64,000 nt of DNA from positions 124,001 to 188,000 of the forward strand of contig JAHDYR010000053.1 in the NCBI GenBank assembly GCA_019828565.1. Reading direction: 5' to 3'. The translations under genes and the position numbers were made by a program. Within the stretch, counting starts at the first letter, position 1. Every line of letters starts with the position of its first letter. Positions 52,463-60,972 of the stretch are shown piece after piece. The DNA comes from Carpediemonas membranifera. Its lineage: Eukaryota > Fornicata. Below the pieces are notes generated by a model. That model saw nothing but the letters and a program-made list of their open reading frames with translations, did no database searches and was not told the DNA's origin.

Positions 52463-52505
52463 TAAACAGATATATATACAATTTATGATCATCTCTCACT
52501 AAACA

Positions 52506-53729
52506 CTAAACAATCGGTCTCATGCCCTCTACTCGCTTATAGACAACCTTACATTTGCTGCAGAGGGGAACGATGTACAACTTGCCATCAATGGTGTACT
52601 GCACTTCCTCAGAGCAATGCTCACAGTACCACCAGTGACAGCCTCGGCAGCAAAGAAGAGTAGAAGCCTGTTCTTCTGCTTTCTTCGTGTTCTTGGATCT
52701 TAGGCCCTTTTTGCACGCCTGGCACTTGTTGCTAGAGCCGGTAATATAGCACGCGGGACAGTAGTCCTTCTTGCCCTTCGTCCTGACACATTGCTCGTGC
52801 AGGAAACCTTTGCAAGCACAGCATCTCCTGAACGTAGTGCCGTCTGGATTGAAGAACCACTCGGGGGTACCACACACAAGACATCCAAATAGCATTTTGC
52901 GCTGATGAAGGCTAAGGAAAGTCGTCTTACATGTCTCGGGTTCGGTAGGCGGGTCTCTCACACGGGTCTCTGAGACAACGTCGTTGATCAGGACCTTAAT
53001 ACGGTCAACAACAGCATCGGACACGTTGTTAGACACCTGCTGCAGATCGTCGTCACCAAGCCTGGGTCGCTTGGCTTCCTCGTCGTCAAAGACGATCTTC
53101 TTCCGAACCGGCACCGATCGATCTGTCGTTGACTGAGGTGTGTCTGCTTCATCACCAACACCAAGTGAAGACAGTTGCGTAGTCGACCGTATCGGTGGGA
53201 TCTCTGCCTTGATCATCGTAGTCGGGGTCGATTTGACCGTTGCCTTTTGCTTGACAGGCTTATATCTCACCCGGTTGATCACAGGCAAGTTCTCAAGGCT
53301 GATTGAGTCGGAAACATCATTCAGTCCAGCATCTGAGAGAACTTCTGAGAGCATCTGGCGGAACTCGGCATGGCAGGGCTGACTACGGACAGCAATGTGC
53401 TGCATGACAGAGCCATTGTACTCCGCAGAGGGTCTAACTGCCGTTATAAACGTAGTAACGCCGACAACAGTCGTCCGCCTGACCTGTTCCCGGAGTTCAA
53501 TTGACTTGAACCCAGGGCATTCGGCGGCGACCCTGCGCTGGACCTCCAGAAGTACCTTATGGATGTCGCGTGCACTCAAGCCGAGGTCAGTTGCCTCGTC
53601 GTCCTCAAATACTGAAGAAACAACGGCTGTAACAAATGAACGACGGAGATTTGCGAGCTTACTGTTGCCATACTGTCTGATGGGGGGCGTAGCAGCAATA
53701 GGTTCTGGTACAGACACTTCTGAATTCAT
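52506..53729 (-). CDS. A-7: PHD-type zinc-finger protein (PHD-1)
   Basis: 407 residues, intact. N-terminal helical domain (about 20-150), a basic-acidic linker with an NLS-like VPVRKK, then a C4HC3 finger (CLVC...CCAC-x4-H-x2-C...CPAC, about 281-326), and a second Cys cluster (CQAC...CCRGC-HWWYC-EHC...CSKC, about 333-395). PHD fingers read histone tails or act in ubiquitin ligases. PHD-2 at 10559-11464 is a broken relative. Divergent from the terminal 71-aa gene. Confidence 0.8.
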   Translation of the reverse strand: MNSEVSVPEPIAATPPIRQYGNSKLANLRRSFVTAVVSSVFEDDEATDLGLSARDIHKVLLEVQRRVAAECPGFKSIELREQVRRTTVVGVTTFITAVRPSAEYNGSVMQHIAVRSQPCHAEFRQMLSEVLSDAGLNDVSDSISLENLPVINRVRYKPVKQKATVKSTPTTMIKAEIPPIRSTTQLSSLGVGDEADTPQSTTDRSVPVRKKIVFDDEEAKRPRLGDDDLQQVSNNVSDAVVDRIKVLINDVVSETRVRDPPTEPETCKTTFLSLHQRKMLFGCLVCGTPEWFFNPDGTTFRRCCACKGFLHEQCVRTKGKKDYCPACYITGSSNKCQACKKGLRSKNTKKAEEQASTLLCCRGCHWWYCEHCSEEVQYTIDGKLYIVPLCSKCKVVYKRVEGMRPIV

Positions 53730-53824
53730 GAGAATTTCTATCCAAGCTGTTTACGTTGTTACATTTGTCTATTTACGTAGACTCCTGGCATTGACAATAC
53801 CTAAAACTGCGACATTTGTCGATC

Positions 53825-54040
53825 ATGATTCGAGCAACTAGCCACCAAAAGGTAGAAACGGTAACGTCAGGGCTCGTGGAAGTTGCCAAAGTACAAGATT
53901 CTTACCAAATAATCCGAAAAACTGCTCAGGGCTTGCGAAAGGAAGAAGAAATCAACAAAAAGGTGAATGACACAGAGTTTCTGCTGCAAGAGATACGCGA
54001 TTTGTTTATAGATGCCATACAGACGATGAGGGACAAGTAA
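53825..54040 (+). CDS. A-8: 71-aa coiled-coil protein
   Basis: ATG 53825, stop 54040. Predominantly helical with Glu/Lys/Gln pattern (GLRKEEEINKKVNDTEFLLQ) consistent with a short coiled coil. Length and position match the ORF at 11519-11734 beside PHD-2, although sequences differ. Function unknown. Confidence 0.5.
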   Translation: MIRATSHQKVETVTSGLVEVAKVQDSYQIIRKTAQGLRKEEEINKKVNDTEFLLQEIRDLFIDAIQTMRDK

Positions 54041-54066
54041 AAATGACATTCACTAGCTTTGCTTCT

Positions 54067-54099
54067 CATTTCACATATTCTTGTGAAATATGTGAAATG
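54067..54099. repeat. Hairpin after A-8
   Basis: CATTTCACATATT (54067-54079) and its inverse (54087-54099) with a 7-nt loop, just inside the right TIR. Could be a transcription terminator or part of the transposase-binding end. Confidence 0.6.
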
Positions 54100-54142
54100 T
54101 GAAACAGATTCTAGTGAATCTCATTTTTTCTTGCACTTTTTG

Positions 54143-54192
54143 GAGTATCTCCAGGGTATCTCCCGGGAGACTCTAGCCATTCTTACAGTATG
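54143..54192 (-). repeat. Transposon A right TIR (50 bp)
   Basis: Inverse of 42885-42934 with one mismatch. Confidence 0.95.
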
Positions 54193-55881
54193 TGGTCAAC
54201 CTATGACCAAGAGCTCTTCGCTCTAGTCTACTGCCTGACAAGGCCAGACCTTCAGCCACTATTCATCGGACACCCGGACCTTACAGTCAGGACCGACCAC
54301 AAGAATTTAGTCGCATTACACGCAAAAGCGGCGACGAACCGAAAGCATCGCAGATGGCTCATGACGCTGCTTGAGTTCCACTTCACTATTGAGCACCTCG
54401 CAGGGTCAGACAACGTCACGGCTGATTTCCTATCGCGATACCCGTTCGACGTTCCGACAGACATAGAGGAGGTCGCACTTGAGACACTGCGTGAGACAGT
54501 CATAGCTGCGCAGAAGGACCACCCAGAGGAGAAGCCGTCAAAGCATTGCACAACTGACAACGACGGGATCATCCGCTACCGCGGCAGGATCTTCGTCCCG
54601 GCTGCATGCCGGCCCGCAGCCCTACGCGAGGGTCATCGTTTCCACATGGGCGTCAAGAAGTCCGCTCAGGCGATCAGGGACCGCGGCATGGACTGGCCTA
54701 ACCTCGAGCAGAGCGTCAGTACAGCTATCGACTCATGTCTGATCTGCCAGAAGACCAGACTCAAGAACTTTCTGAAGGTGAAGATAGGCACCACCACGAG
54801 CAACGCGCCCTTCGCCAGGATCGCTGTCGACACGCTCGGGCCCATCAGTCAGGACACAGCCGGTAACCGTTACGTAGTCGTAGTCACCGACATGTTCACC
54901 AGGTTTACCGAGCTCATACCATCGCCTTCTAACAACGCCGACTCGGCCGCGGCGGCCATCTGGTCCATCATTTGCCGGCACGGGATTCCAGAGGTCTTAC
55001 ACACTGACGGTGGACCGGAATATGCCAACAGAATCGTCACCGGTCTCATCGAGAGGCTCAACGCCAGCCACCACAAGACCACACCCTTCCACCCACAGTC
55101 CAACGGGCTGGTCGAGCGGGTCAACAGAGAAATCAAACGTCACATGAGGGTACTAGCCCTCGAATTCGACAAGTTCTCCGAGTGGTCGACCCACATACTC
55201 CCCTATGTAGCCTGGATCCTCAACACCACGACACACTCAACGACAGGCTTCACCCCTATGGAGCTGCTTTACGGCACAGCGGCGGCCTCACGGCAGGTGA
55301 TTCGCCCGAAAGACGCTTCGGACTACGCCGACAACAACCCCCTCCACTCAGTCGCAGAGTACCTCACCACGACCGACACTCTACTCAGCAAGCTCGTTCG
55401 GTCCGCGCAACTTCACGAGAAGGCCAAGCGCCACCGTGAAGGGAGGGCAGAGGCTCACACGAAGACCAAACTGAAGCCAGGAGACTTCGTGCTTCGAAAG
55501 AATATTCAAGAGACCAAGCTCCACGGTCACGCAGGCCCATTCAAGGTCGTCACAGTGCACGATTACAATGCCGTCGTAACACCGCTCCTCGCCGACAAAG
55601 GGCAGTCAACACCGACACGACGGACAGTGCACCTGTCTCACCTTATACCTCTTAAGACGGATCTCAAAGAGAGCGAGCTCGCTTACCTCGCTTCGAGCGA
55701 CCAAGAAGAGTGGTTCGTAGATAAGATCGTGGGTCACACCCGCGACGGTTTACTCAAGGTCCGCTGGGTCGGGTCCGACGCGATTACGACAGAGCCAGTC
55801 GAGGCGCTTGCACATACGCCGGCCGCCAAAGCTTACCTGACGAAGCACCCTCGGCTGCTCAGGGAGGGCAGTGTGGAGTAA
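54193..55881 (+). CDS. pol: Gypsy zeta pol, part 2 (RNase H end-integrase)
   Basis: Continues zeta from WSTYDQELFAL. RNase H has TDHKNL and DNVTADFLSR. The integrase finger has HRFHMGV...CLICQ, and the catalytic core has AVDTLGPI, HTDGGPEY and GLVERVN. Then a GPF-like LHGHAGPFKV and a chromodomain-like WFVDKIVGHTRDG...VRWVG. The stop overlaps the first bases of the 3' LTR (TAA at 55879-55881). Intact. Confidence 0.92.
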   Translation, partial: WSTYDQELFALVYCLTRPDLQPLFIGHPDLTVRTDHKNLVALHAKAATNRKHRRWLMTLLEFHFTIEHLAGSDNVTADFLSRYPFDVPTDIEEVALETLRETVIAAQKDHPEEKPSKHCTTDNDGIIRYRGRIFVPAACRPAALREGHRFHMGVKKSAQAIRDRGMDWPNLEQSVSTAIDSCLICQKTRLKNFLKVKIGTTTSNAPFARIAVDTLGPISQDTAGNRYVVVVTDMFTRFTELIPSPSNNADSAAAAIWSIICRHGIPEVLHTDGGPEYANRIVTGLIERLNASHHKTTPFHPQSNGLVERVNREIKRHMRVLALEFDKFSEWSTHILPYVAWILNTTTHSTTGFTPMELLYGTAAASRQVIRPKDASDYADNNPLHSVAEYLTTTDTLLSKLVRSAQLHEKAKRHREGRAEAHTKTKLKPGDFVLRKNIQETKLHGHAGPFKVVTVHDYNAVVTPLLADKGQSTPTRRTVHLSHLIPLKTDLKESELAYLASSDQEEWFVDKIVGHTRDGLLKVRWVGSDAITTEPVEALAHTPAAKAYLTKHPRLLREGSVE

Positions 55882-55921
55882 TCAATTGATAAACACCTTT
55901 TTGCTTTAAGCCAACGCCACA
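55872..55921 (+). repeat. Gypsy zeta 3' LTR (50 bp)
   Basis: Identical to 39675-39724. The pol stop codon lies inside it. Confidence 0.9.
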
Positions 55922-56344
55922 ACCCCCTATGAGATCATTTACGGAACAGCATTCACGGTCCCGGGCGAGATGTTAGTCACGACTGAGTCGGACTCAAGAC
56001 CGGCACAGGACCTGTTGGAAGCAGTGCAGTTGGCACGTGACTTGGCTGCAGCTCGGATCCAAGCGATGCGTGACGACGCGTTGCAGGCGGCGTCGGGGCA
56101 GACCCCGATTACGTCGCCCTACGTACTGGTTAAGTACCCTAAGGATTCGATGGGCGCGCAAATTTCAAGGATCGTCTCGATCCTCTTCAGAAGAACGAGA
56201 ATGGCTGATCCGGCCGAAGAAAACGAGCCGGGAGCGAGAACCCGCAGGCGATGCCTGTTCAGCGCGCAGGAGCGACGCTGTGAGAAACTTCAGCATTGGA
56301 ATAAATTTCTCACCCCCCCCTCTGGGTTGGTGATTATATGTTAG
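55922..56344 (+). CDS. pol: Gypsy epsilon integrase tail
   Basis: Resumes epsilon as PYEIIYGTAFTVPGEM after the zeta insertion and runs to VLVKYPKD (integrase C-terminal beta domain). Downstream residues to 56344 are Arg-rich and less typical; a 3' LTR is not recognisable. Confidence 0.8.
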   Translation, partial: TPYEIIYGTAFTVPGEMLVTTESDSRPAQDLLEAVQLARDLAAARIQAMRDDALQAASGQTPITSPYVLVKYPKDSMGAQISRIVSILFRRTRMADPAEENEPGARTRRRCLFSAQERRCEKLQHWNKFLTPPSGLVIIC

Positions 56345-56476
56345 TTGGCCATGTTATATGGCGTGACGGGCGGGACCTCCCCATTGGTTTGCACAGCGGA
56401 TGAGCTAGTGCGGATGTGTCAGACATCGCCATGAAATATGGCGCTCTGCCATAAACTGCGCACTTGGCTTGTGACT
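56345..56476. other. Junction between epsilon and DIRS array
   Basis: No gene. Contains two ATGGCG-type short repeats (CATGTTATATGGCG and CATGAAATATGGCG). Neither delta nor epsilon sequence continues beyond here. Confidence 0.4.
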
Positions 56477-56764
56477 CCTGTCACAGGACCATCACTGGCA
56501 CCTGCGCGCGCCGATCAATGTGCACTTTAGGTCACACTTCGAAACGCATCGGCAGGTGTCGGAGCCGTTTCGGACCTGACCGGATCGCGAGACGAGGATT
56601 TACCCGGGTCTGTCATAAGAGCTCGGGGAAGCCACCCGAAGTAAATACTCGCCCCCCCCATTTTGGTTGGATTTAAGAGGAGGTCCTGTCACAGGACCAT
56701 CACTGGCACCTGCGCGCGCCGATCAATGTGCACTTTAGGTCACACTTCGAAACGCATCGGCAGG
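56477..56764 (+). repeat. DIRS/PAT-like split direct repeats, left
   Basis: Two copies of a leader beginning CCTGTCACAGGACCATCACT at 56477 and 56685. Each includes GTGCACTTTAGGTCACAC and ends CGCATCGGCAG(G). The first is followed by a 128-bp extension, the second by the gag ATG. Further copies are at 60149, 60396 and 63858. Confidence 0.85.
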
Positions 56765-57247
56765 ATGTCTGATAACGAAGACCTGCCGCCGCAAGACAGT
56801 CCCGATGAGCTTAACAAGCGTATCGAGAAGCTGGAGCGCTTGGTTAAGATACAATCGGAAGCAATTTTGGAGCAGCAAGCAGAAGCAGCTCGCCGTCCAC
56901 TGTTCCTGGAGATGCCAAAGAGGTTCGGCCTCGAAGATGAGGCCAGATTCGTATACAAGACCATGAATAGGATCGAGAACGGCGCAAAGATGAAGGAGAT
57001 CGGGAACATTCTCTTTGCAAGAATCCAGTACCTTCTAATCAAGGACGTGTACACTGACGCTACTGCAGAGCGGTTCGAGAACTATTGCAAGGCGAAGGGC
57101 GTGCCTGATCGCGACGAGGTCCTGGAACTGGCGGCCCGCGCCAAGTCTAAGGGCGATAAGCGCGACGCTAATTTTCGCCGCGGTGGCCGCGCTCAGGACC
57201 GAGGTCGCACTCAGACAGGATCCTCCGGCAAGAGAGCCCACACCTAA
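56765..57247 (+). CDS. DIRS copy 1 gag-like protein
   Basis: 160 residues. Begins MSDNEDLPPQDSPDE, followed by a coiled-coil (LNKRIEKLERLVKIQSEAIL) and a basic Arg/Gly tail (RRGGRAQDRGR) suited to RNA binding. No zinc knuckle. Identical in copy 2 as far as visible. The leader places the ATG directly after CGGCAG. Confidence 0.85.
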   Translation: MSDNEDLPPQDSPDELNKRIEKLERLVKIQSEAILEQQAEAARRPLFLEMPKRFGLEDEARFVYKTMNRIENGAKMKEIGNILFARIQYLLIKDVYTDATAERFENYCKAKGVPDRDEVLELAARAKSKGDKRDANFRRGGRAQDRGRTQTGSSGKRAHT

Positions 57248-57261
57248 CCCTCTTTCCATGC

Positions 57262-59058
57262 ATGAACGCGGCGTGGAGGGAGTGGCAGAGGTTGGGAGCA
57301 TCACAACGGGTGATCAACTGGTTACGATACGGGGTCGAGATCCGTCTGAGAAGTCAACCACCAGCACCAAGGCAACAGCCGACAGTCGACCCATTCATTG
57401 TCCAGCAGATTCCTTCCTTGATAGAGACAGGCGTCATAGAGCAAGTGAATCCCTCTTCCCTGCGACACACCGCCTCGCTGTTTACTGTGCCGAAGGGCGA
57501 GTCGAAGAGGATCATTCACAACCTCACGATACTGAACGACTGCTCGGCAGAGCGCTCATCCTTCCGGCTCTACGGTCTGTGCAGAGCTCTCTCCCTTCTC
57601 CAGAGGGGCGACTGGATGGTCAAGTTCGACCTCAAGTCCGGGTACCATCAAGTACCAGTACGGAAGGAGGACCGCAAGCTGCTAGGAGTCTATCTTCCAG
57701 ACGGACGAGCGTTTCAGTACAGAGTGCTAGGCTTCGGCTGGCGCGCATCGCCGTTCGTGTTTCAGACGATCACCAACCAACTCGCCAAGATACTAGCCCT
57801 TCGGACGGGTCTTACCATCGTTGTCTACCTCGACGACTTCCTCTTATTTCACCGCGACCGAGAAATCCTGAGGAGGGCGGTGCCGCGCATCAGGCGGACT
57901 CTAGCCGACCTCTGTGTCCTCACCTCAGAGGAGAAGTCAGAATGGGCACCGACTCAGTCATTGGTCTATCTGGGGCTCGTGATAGACTCCGCGAGTTTTA
58001 CAATACGCCTCCCGGCGGACAAGGCCAAACGTTACTCCTCTCACATTCATCAGGCTCTGGCAGGCAAGACCATCGATCAGGAGACTTGGGCCAAGATCCT
58101 CGGGAGACTGACTTACTTCGCTACAACCGCCCACGGGGCTTTCCTCCGGCTGAGACACCTTCAACAGGACCCACTCTCCAAGGAGCTACTGCAAGAGTGG
58201 CTGCTACTGCTAAGAGAGCGCCCAGTCCGAGACATCAGAGAACTTCAGTCGCTTTGGGGCGCTCACCCCTCCTTAGACCTCGTCGTATCGACAGACGCAT
58301 CTGGAGTCAAGTGGGGAGCAGCCGTGCACGGCGAGTATGGGACCTCAGCCTCGGGCACGTTCACTCCAGAACTAAGAGCAGAATCTATCAACGTGAAGGA
58401 GCTCGCGGGAATCCTACAGGGCATCCGTCTGATCGGCAGACAGAGTTCCCAACGCGAGCTATCGATCTTCTCAGACAACACATCAGCTCTGGCCTGGCTC
58501 AACAAGGCGGGGTCTACGAAGGCTCCACCTCAGGCCCTGCACATTCTAGCCCAGATCCAGAAGGAGGCGGAGGACCGGAACCTGACACTCCGTGGACTAC
58601 ACACTCCGGGCATCATCAACCTGGCAGCAGATCGGCTGTCCAGAGGCTTCTCACGACTCCCTTCCTCTCTGGAGTCCAGCATGGAATCTGTCCTCGCGGA
58701 GTGGGGTCCAGTCCAGACAGTCTCAGCGGACGTAGACGTAAGGCTTGGATGTCGCGTCCTCTGGGCCCCCAATTCGTCTATGGCAGCCATAGTCCAGAAG
58801 ATAGCGACAGCGAGAGTTCAGACTCAGACTGGACACCCGAGGTCTTGGACCTCAGCAGTCTTTCTCCTCTACCCAGAGGTTCAAGCGCCGGAGATGAGAC
58901 TCCTCAAGAGTTGGACGTCCTGGAAACTCCGTCTCTCCGTCCCGGCTTCGAGCTCAGATCTGGCCCACCTACTTCACCTACAGGACAGAGGACGCCTACG
59001 GTTCAATGTGATGGCGTTCAGGACGTTTTCCACAGAGTCCTCAGGTCGGACAGAGTGA
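57262..59058 (+). CDS. DIRS copy 1 RT-RNase H
   Basis: 598 residues, intact. RT motifs FTVPKGESKRIIHNL, VKFDLKSGYHQVPV, GFGWRASPFVFQ and active site VYLDDFLLF. RNase H follows with STDASGVKWGAA, ESINVKELAGIL, SDNTSALAW and NLAADRLSR. Similar to the remnant at 33425-34079. It overlaps the recombinase frame at its 3' end. Confidence 0.93.
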   Translation: MNAAWREWQRLGASQRVINWLRYGVEIRLRSQPPAPRQQPTVDPFIVQQIPSLIETGVIEQVNPSSLRHTASLFTVPKGESKRIIHNLTILNDCSAERSSFRLYGLCRALSLLQRGDWMVKFDLKSGYHQVPVRKEDRKLLGVYLPDGRAFQYRVLGFGWRASPFVFQTITNQLAKILALRTGLTIVVYLDDFLLFHRDREILRRAVPRIRRTLADLCVLTSEEKSEWAPTQSLVYLGLVIDSASFTIRLPADKAKRYSSHIHQALAGKTIDQETWAKILGRLTYFATTAHGAFLRLRHLQQDPLSKELLQEWLLLLRERPVRDIRELQSLWGAHPSLDLVVSTDASGVKWGAAVHGEYGTSASGTFTPELRAESINVKELAGILQGIRLIGRQSSQRELSIFSDNTSALAWLNKAGSTKAPPQALHILAQIQKEAEDRNLTLRGLHTPGIINLAADRLSRGFSRLPSSLESSMESVLAEWGPVQTVSADVDVRLGCRVLWAPNSSMAAIVQKIATARVQTQTGHPRSWTSAVFLLYPEVQAPEMRLLKSWTSWKLRLSVPASSSDLAHLLHLQDRGRLRFNVMAFRTFSTESSGRTE

Positions 59059-59867
59059 TTCACCTTAATCACGCGTCTGCTCGGACGGTGGCCGGCTGGG
59101 TGGCCAGGTTCGAAGGCTCTCGCGATCGCAGCCTGTCGGATCGAGACCAGCTTGTAGCCTTCCTCAAGGACGAAGGCTCCTTCTGCGGGCCATCGAACGT
59201 GGCGAGGAAGGGCTACTGGATTGTTCAGCTACAGGAGTTCCTCAAAGACTGGCATCCGCCCGCCAACTCCAAGTACATCGTTAAGCAGGCGGCTAAGGGC
59301 GCCAGCACGGCGGGAACTACCGGCGGCTCGCGCGCCATCACCAAGGCTGAGATGATCGAGGCACTGGGGCGCCGGAGTGACGACTTTGAGTCATATCAGG
59401 CATGTCTCTTTGGGGCAGTCGCCTATCTGACGGTGTCCAGAGGCATCGAGATACTCTCCCTATGCCCGGCCGACCTGGAGCTACTCAAGAACGGCGACAT
59501 TCTCCTACACATTCAGCGGACCAAGACCATCCTAACGGGAGTTAAGAAGCGCGTACCATACGTATGGCTATCAGCCGCCTTCAACCCGGCCTTGGCACTT
59601 AGACGCTGGGTCGAGGGCACACACTACCTGGCTGATGACACCCCCATCTGGCGAGTCATAGTCAACGGGCGCCTGAGCAGAGACAAACCGCTCACAGCCG
59701 CACACCTCCGACGAGTCGTGAAGGCGTTGTTCGGTCCACGGACGGGTCTCCACAGCTTCCGTAAGGGGGGCAGCGTCGGAGATGGCTCTATCAGGAGTCC
59801 CGCTGGAGGTGATCCTCTCAATGGGCACATGGAAGGACGTCACCTCCCTCCGCAGCTATGTCGCTGA
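58749..59867 (+). pseudogene. DIRS copy 1 tyrosine recombinase, frameshifted
   Basis: In-frame ATG at 58749; the same frame is open much further upstream (from 57183) across the RT gene. It carries the first catalytic Arg (VSRGIEIL) and HSFRKG, but a G6 run at about 59765-59770 (G5 in copy 2) shifts the frame directly after HSFRKG. The final part with the catalytic Tyr is therefore out of frame. Confidence 0.85.
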
Positions 59868-59934
59868 CGCCATCAGAACAAACGAGGACCTCACCAGGAG
59901 GATGAACCTCAGCCTTCTCGGGCCCCACTTTTAA

Positions 59935-60395
59935 CCACCCCCTCCATTAAACATCCGCGTTCGAGGGGGAACGGCCGAGGCGAGACGGACTCGCCGGCCT
60001 GGATTCATCATTAATTCTTAACTCTGGTCGAGGCGAGATAGACTCGCCGGCCCAAAGCTTTAGTCCCACAGGGACGTCTTGCGGGATTGTCCCATTTTGG
60101 TTGGATTTAAGAGGAGGGCTCTCTGTTATAGAGCCACACTTTGTGGATCCTGTCACAGGACCATCACTGGCACCTGCGCGCGCCGATCAATGTGCACTTT
60201 AGGTCACACTTCGAAACGCATCGGCAGGTGTCGGAGCCGTTAGGACCTGACCGGACCGCGAGACGAGGATTTACCCGGGTCTGTCATAAGAGCTCGGGGA
60301 AGCCACCCGAAGTAAATACTCGCCCCCCCCATTTTGGTTGGATTTAAGAGGAGGGCTCTCTGTTATAGAGCCACACTTTGTGGAGCTCTCTGTTT
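59935..60395 (+). repeat. DIRS copy 1 3' hairpin array and repeats
   Basis: Successive small stems: GGCGAG/CTCGCC twice, GTCCC/GGGAC, GGCTCT/AGAGCC, CCACA/TGTGG, then leader copies at 60149 and 60396. A GGTTGGATTTAAGAGGAGG block occurs before each leader. Likely the internal complementary/replication structures used by tyrosine-recombinase retroelements. Confidence 0.7.
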
Positions 60396-60475
60396 CCTGT
60401 CACAGGACCATCACTGGCACCTGCGCGCGCCGATCAATGTGCACTTTAGGTCACACTTCGAAACGCATCGGCAGG

Positions 60476-60958
60476 ATGTCTGATAACGAAGACCTGCCGC
60501 CGCAAGACAGTCCCGATGAGCTTAACAAGCGTATCGAGAAGCTGGAGCGCTTGGTTAAGATACAATCGGAAGCAATTTTGGAGCAGCAAGCAGAAGCAGC
60601 TCGCCGTCCACTGTTCCTGGAGATGCCAAAGAGGTTCGGCCTCGAAGATGAGGCCAGATTCGTATACAAGACCATGAATAGGATCGAGAACGGCGCAAAG
60701 ATGAAGGAGATCGGGAACATTCTCTTTGCAAGAATCCAGTACCTTCTAATCAAGGACGTGTACACTGACGCTACTGCAGAGCGGTTCGAGAACTATTGCA
60801 AGGCGAAGGGCGTGCCTGATCGCGACGAGGTCCTGGAACTGGCGGCCCGCGCCAAGTCTAAGGGCGATAAGCGCGACGCTAATTTTCGCCGCGGTGGCCG
60901 CGCTCAGGACCGAGGTCGCACTCAGACAGGATCCTCCGGCAAGAGAGCCCACACCTAA
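60476..60958 (+). CDS. DIRS copy 2 gag-like protein
   Basis: Same 160-residue product as copy 1, with the coiled-coil and basic tail intact. Confidence 0.85.
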   Translation: MSDNEDLPPQDSPDELNKRIEKLERLVKIQSEAILEQQAEAARRPLFLEMPKRFGLEDEARFVYKTMNRIENGAKMKEIGNILFARIQYLLIKDVYTDATAERFENYCKAKGVPDRDEVLELAARAKSKGDKRDANFRRGGRAQDRGRTQTGSSGKRAHT

Positions 60959-60972
60959 CCCTCTTTCCATGC

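Larger units (their letters stand above)
42885..54192. mobile_element. Transposon A: 11,308-bp cargo-carrying TIR element
   Basis: Starts CATACTGTAAGAATGGCTAG and ends in the exact inverse. It has 50-bp TIRs with one mismatch, flanked by TG on both sides (42883-42884, 54193-54194). Excision with one TG restores zeta RNase H as QRR-WSTYDQEL. It carries eight genes in order: transposase-like (+), GNAT-like (+), basic protein (-), OTU-3 (+), SET (-), clan-CD-like (+), PHD-1 (-), 71-aa (+). No reverse transcriptase. The first eight bases match transposon B, so the two belong to one superfamily. Confidence 0.95.
39675..55921 (+). mobile_element. Gypsy zeta: complete element with 50-bp LTRs
   Basis: Direct LTRs at 39675-39724 and 55872-55921 are identical (start TGTGGAGTAATC, end AACGCCACA). 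A 4-bp target duplication ACCC flanks it, and removing it restores epsilon as RLT-PYEIIYG. A polypurine stretch AGGGAGGG precedes the 3' LTR. Excluding nested transposon A, the element is about 4.94 kb with one gag-pol reading frame. Confidence 0.93.
56685..60148 (+). mobile_element. DIRS/PAT-like retrotransposon, copy 1
   Basis: Leader, gag-like, RT-RNase H and tyrosine recombinase frames, then a 3' hairpin array. Unit period to copy 2 is 3,711 bp. No LTRs and no integrase; direct repeats flank the ORFs in the split A1-ORFs-B1-A2-B2 style of PAT/Ngaro elements. Recombinase frame is broken in this copy. Confidence 0.85.

Noticed and set aside
42885-54192. Maverick/Polinton or viral element
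   Set aside because: No DNA polymerase B, packaging ATPase, capsid or retroviral-type integrase in the interior, and TIRs are short with a 2-bp duplication.
57322-59843. Minus-strand frames opposite DIRS genes
   Set aside because: They mirror well-supported RT and recombinase frames and are repeated only because the whole element is duplicated.
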